From NCBI RefSeq assembly GCF_039969785.1, contig NZ_JBDVNC010000018.1, positions 235,338 through 299,337 of the forward strand: a DNA stretch of 64,000 nt. Reading direction: 5' to 3'. The translations under genes and the position numbers were made by a program. The DNA is from Shimia sp039969785. Its GTDB lineage: Bacteria > Pseudomonadota > Alphaproteobacteria > Rhodobacterales > Rhodobacteraceae. Below, piece by piece: positions 62,201 through 64,000 of this stretch (positions are counted from its first letter, which is position 1; each line of letters opens with the position of its first letter). The notes under the pieces were generated by a model. The model was not told the origin of the DNA. It saw nothing but the letters and a program-made list of their open reading frames with translations, and did not search any database.

Positions 62201-63610
62201 ATGAAATTGGATAAAATCTTCTCAACCACGCTGGCATGTGGGTTCTTCGCTATTAGTGTTTTGCCTTTGGCGGCCGAAGTGGAAAAACCACGTCAGGTGT
62301 TGTTCACCAACGTTAACATCTTCAACGGTGTAGATGCAGAGTTGATGATGGGTGGTTCCGTTTTGGTCGAAGGCAATCTGTTCAAAACCGTTTCTGCAGA
62401 GGCGATTGCGGCCCCGGATGCCTATATTGTCGATGGAGAAGGGCGCACGTTGATGCCCGGCCTGATCGATATGCATTCGCATTTGTGCTTGCGTGATGGA
62501 ATTCCATGGGCCCGCACTGATTACGACCAGATGCTTGCCGGTGCTTATACAGCCCACGTGTTGGTTGAGTATCTGGACCAGGGCTTCACCACAACACGAG
62601 ACACAGGGTGTAACGTTTTGGGTGTCGCTAAGGGTGTGAACAAAGGCATCATCCCGGGACCGCGCATTTACCCCAGCGGTGGCGTTCTAAGCCAGACAGG
62701 TGGGCATGGCGACATTGGCTTTTTTAATGATAGACCGGGCGATGTGGACGATCTGGAAAGACACGGCTGGGGCTACATTGTGGATGGGGTGACCGAGGCT
62801 CGACGCGCTGCCCGGCACAACTTTCGCGGAGGGGCCACCCAGATAAAAGTCATGGCCGGTGGCGGCGTGGCGAGTGAATTCGATCCGTTACATATGACGC
62901 AGATGTCTGTCGAAGAGATGGAAGCCATTGTCGAAGTTGCAAAGGATTACGGCAGCTACGTTACGGTCCATGCTTATCACGACCGGTCTGTTAATCGTGC
63001 CATTGATGCAGGGGTCCGTACAATTGAGCACAATTTCCTCGTTTCGGAGGACACCATCATCCGGATGAAAGAAGAGGGGGTTGCTCTCTCGGTTCAAGCC
63101 GTGATGTCGCTGGAGGCATTTGGGGATCCAGAAAGCATCACCTTTTTTAGTGCGGATCAGAAAGCCAAGGCCACGCAAGTGAACACTGGCGCCCGGCAAA
63201 TGATGGAATGGGCAGTTAAGCATGACCTGATCATGGTGACTGGTGGTGACATGTTTGGACCCGATGTTGTCCGTCAGGCGGAAAACATCATCTGGTTCAA
63301 CGATGAAATCGCCAAGAACCCACTTTTGTCATTGAGAACGGCAACGAGCAACGCCGCCGAGGTTCTGACTTGGTCCGGGGGCATGAATCCCTACAAGGAA
63401 GGGACTTTGGGAACAATTGCCGAGGGCGGGTACGCTGATATCATCCTGATTAATGGCAATCCTCTTGAAGACATCCACGCCCTAAAGCGCGACAAGGTCG
63501 ATTTCGTGATGAAGGATGGCCTTGTGCACAAGAACTGGCTGCCTGACGAAAACGCTCCGGCGTTCAAGCCGGCCGGTCCCGGGCGGGACGCTTATTTCGG
63601 CAACCTGTAA
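62201..63610 (+). CDS. Exported amidohydrolase
   Basis: 469 residues. Signal peptide about 1-25 (VLPLAA-EV). A metal-dependent amidohydrolase barrel: HSH (92-94) in GLIDMHSHL, the bridging Lys in QIKVMAGGG (about 216), His residues in VTVHAYHD (about 258) and TIEHNF (about 279), and Asp in TGGDMFGPD (about 349). Members of this exported branch hydrolyse peptides (Xaa-Pro or Xaa-Arg dipeptidase type), lactones or organophosphates; substrate not predictable. GGGAG precedes the ATG. Followed after 98 bp by a paralogue. Confidence 0.9.
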   Translation: MKLDKIFSTTLACGFFAISVLPLAAEVEKPRQVLFTNVNIFNGVDAELMMGGSVLVEGNLFKTVSAEAIAAPDAYIVDGEGRTLMPGLIDMHSHLCLRDGIPWARTDYDQMLAGAYTAHVLVEYLDQGFTTTRDTGCNVLGVAKGVNKGIIPGPRIYPSGGVLSQTGGHGDIGFFNDRPGDVDDLERHGWGYIVDGVTEARRAARHNFRGGATQIKVMAGGGVASEFDPLHMTQMSVEEMEAIVEVAKDYGSYVTVHAYHDRSVNRAIDAGVRTIEHNFLVSEDTIIRMKEEGVALSVQAVMSLEAFGDPESITFFSADQKAKATQVNTGARQMMEWAVKHDLIMVTGGDMFGPDVVRQAENIIWFNDEIAKNPLLSLRTATSNAAEVLTWSGGMNPYKEGTLGTIAEGGYADIILINGNPLEDIHALKRDKVDFVMKDGLVHKNWLPDENAPAFKPAGPGRDAYFGNL

Positions 63611-63708
63611 TACCCTTGTGATCGCTTTCCTGCCCTTTGGCAGGCAATTCGCGAGGCGGTTTAACACCTCGATCGGCTCGCGAAACCAACCTTAGAAAGG
63701 AATGCCAG

Positions 63709-64000
63709 ATGAAGCTTTTTGCCATATCCACCGGGACGGCCATGATCCTGTCTCTTGCCACTGCAAGTTTTGCGCAAGATGAAGCCGAGCAGACTCTCTT
63801 TACTAACGTCCATGTTTTTGACGGTGTAAGTGAACAACGTGTCGAGAATGCAAATGTCTTGGTCGAGGGCAACTTGATTAAGATGGTTTCGACCGAGGCT
63901 ATCGATGCGGGGAATGCAACCGTCATTGACGGCGGTGGGCGCACTCTGACACCCGGGTTCATCGACAACCACGTGCACCTTCAGTTGCCGGGGCCGACAC
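63709..64000 (+). CDS. Exported amidohydrolase, 5' part only
   Basis: First 97 codons before the window ends. Signal peptide about 1-22 (LATASFA-QD), then the same N-terminal beta-sandwich as the preceding gene (TLFTNVHVFDGV, NVLVEGNLIKMVSTEAI, GRTLTPGFIDNHVHL). The metal motif reads HVH instead of HSH. AAAGGA lies before the ATG. A tandem duplicate, probably the same transcript. Confidence 0.87.
   Translation, partial: MKLFAISTGTAMILSLATASFAQDEAEQTLFTNVHVFDGVSEQRVENANVLVEGNLIKMVSTEAIDAGNATVIDGGGRTLTPGFIDNHVHLQLPGPT

Overview
The window looks like a chromosomal segment of a marine alphaproteobacterium of the Rhodobacterales (Roseobacter group). Support comes from the irr-fabA-fabB-fabI block, the putA/putR pair, a class II-type aroA, Hint-domain secreted-type proteins, and a SAM/SAH-type riboswitch in front of metK, a class known essentially from Rhodobacterales. 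No phage, plasmid or CRISPR locus is visible.

Layout. 1-3.2 kb: metF and divergent metR, then a Hint-domain protein. 3.7-10.3 kb: an accessory cluster on the minus strand with two exported sulfatases, a YiaV/YibH-like membrane fusion protein and a small helical protein, divergent from a one-membrane-span regulator with a TPR tail. 10.8-18.6 kb: housekeeping genes (CurA-type reductase, suhB-like phosphatase, GFA protein, rhomboid protease, putA/putR). 18.8-19.2 kb: tRNA-Leu with a duplicated 5' half just upstream, and tRNA-Gly. 19.3-33.8 kb: ABC exporter, acyl-CoA synthetase, glpK, phnA-like gene, dtd with a PfkB-like pseudokinase, fabI-fabB-fabA with divergent irr, a quinone-reductase-like gene, a second GFA protein, a putative glycosyltransferase and miaB. 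34.0-41.2 kb: an OmpA-domain protein and a lipoprotein sharing an undescribed module, then phoH-ybeY-corC-lnt, riboswitch-metK and trmB. 42.1-45.2 kb: aroA, two paralogous membrane proteins, cmk.

45.2-53.7 kb is an accessory stretch between cmk and rpsA, genes usually adjacent in proteobacteria. It carries an aldo/keto reductase, an AMP-forming ligase, a sulfatase pseudogene with three separate lesions, an isochorismatase-like hydrolase, a GNAT, a small orphan and a second Hint protein. It also holds three of the four copies of an 11-bp-phased CGTCGGT repeat and a 65-bp imperfect repeat flanking the Hint gene. rpsA is followed by a strong terminator and another accessory stretch: a DUF1254/DUF1214 protein, then a decayed locus of glycerate kinase (frameshift plus internal deletion), D-lyxose/mannose isomerase and a 5'-truncated MGH1-type glycoside hydrolase. 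Read together these suggest a former mannosylglycerate (or glucosylglycerate) breakdown route. The window ends with an AraC-type regulator divergent from two tandem exported amidohydrolases, the second cut by the window edge.

The less ordinary items are the phased repeat family, the decayed glycoside/glycerate locus, the sulfatase pseudogene, the shared WVDPxGC module, the PfkB homologue without its catalytic Asp, the tRNA-Leu half copy and several hairpins placed over start regions.
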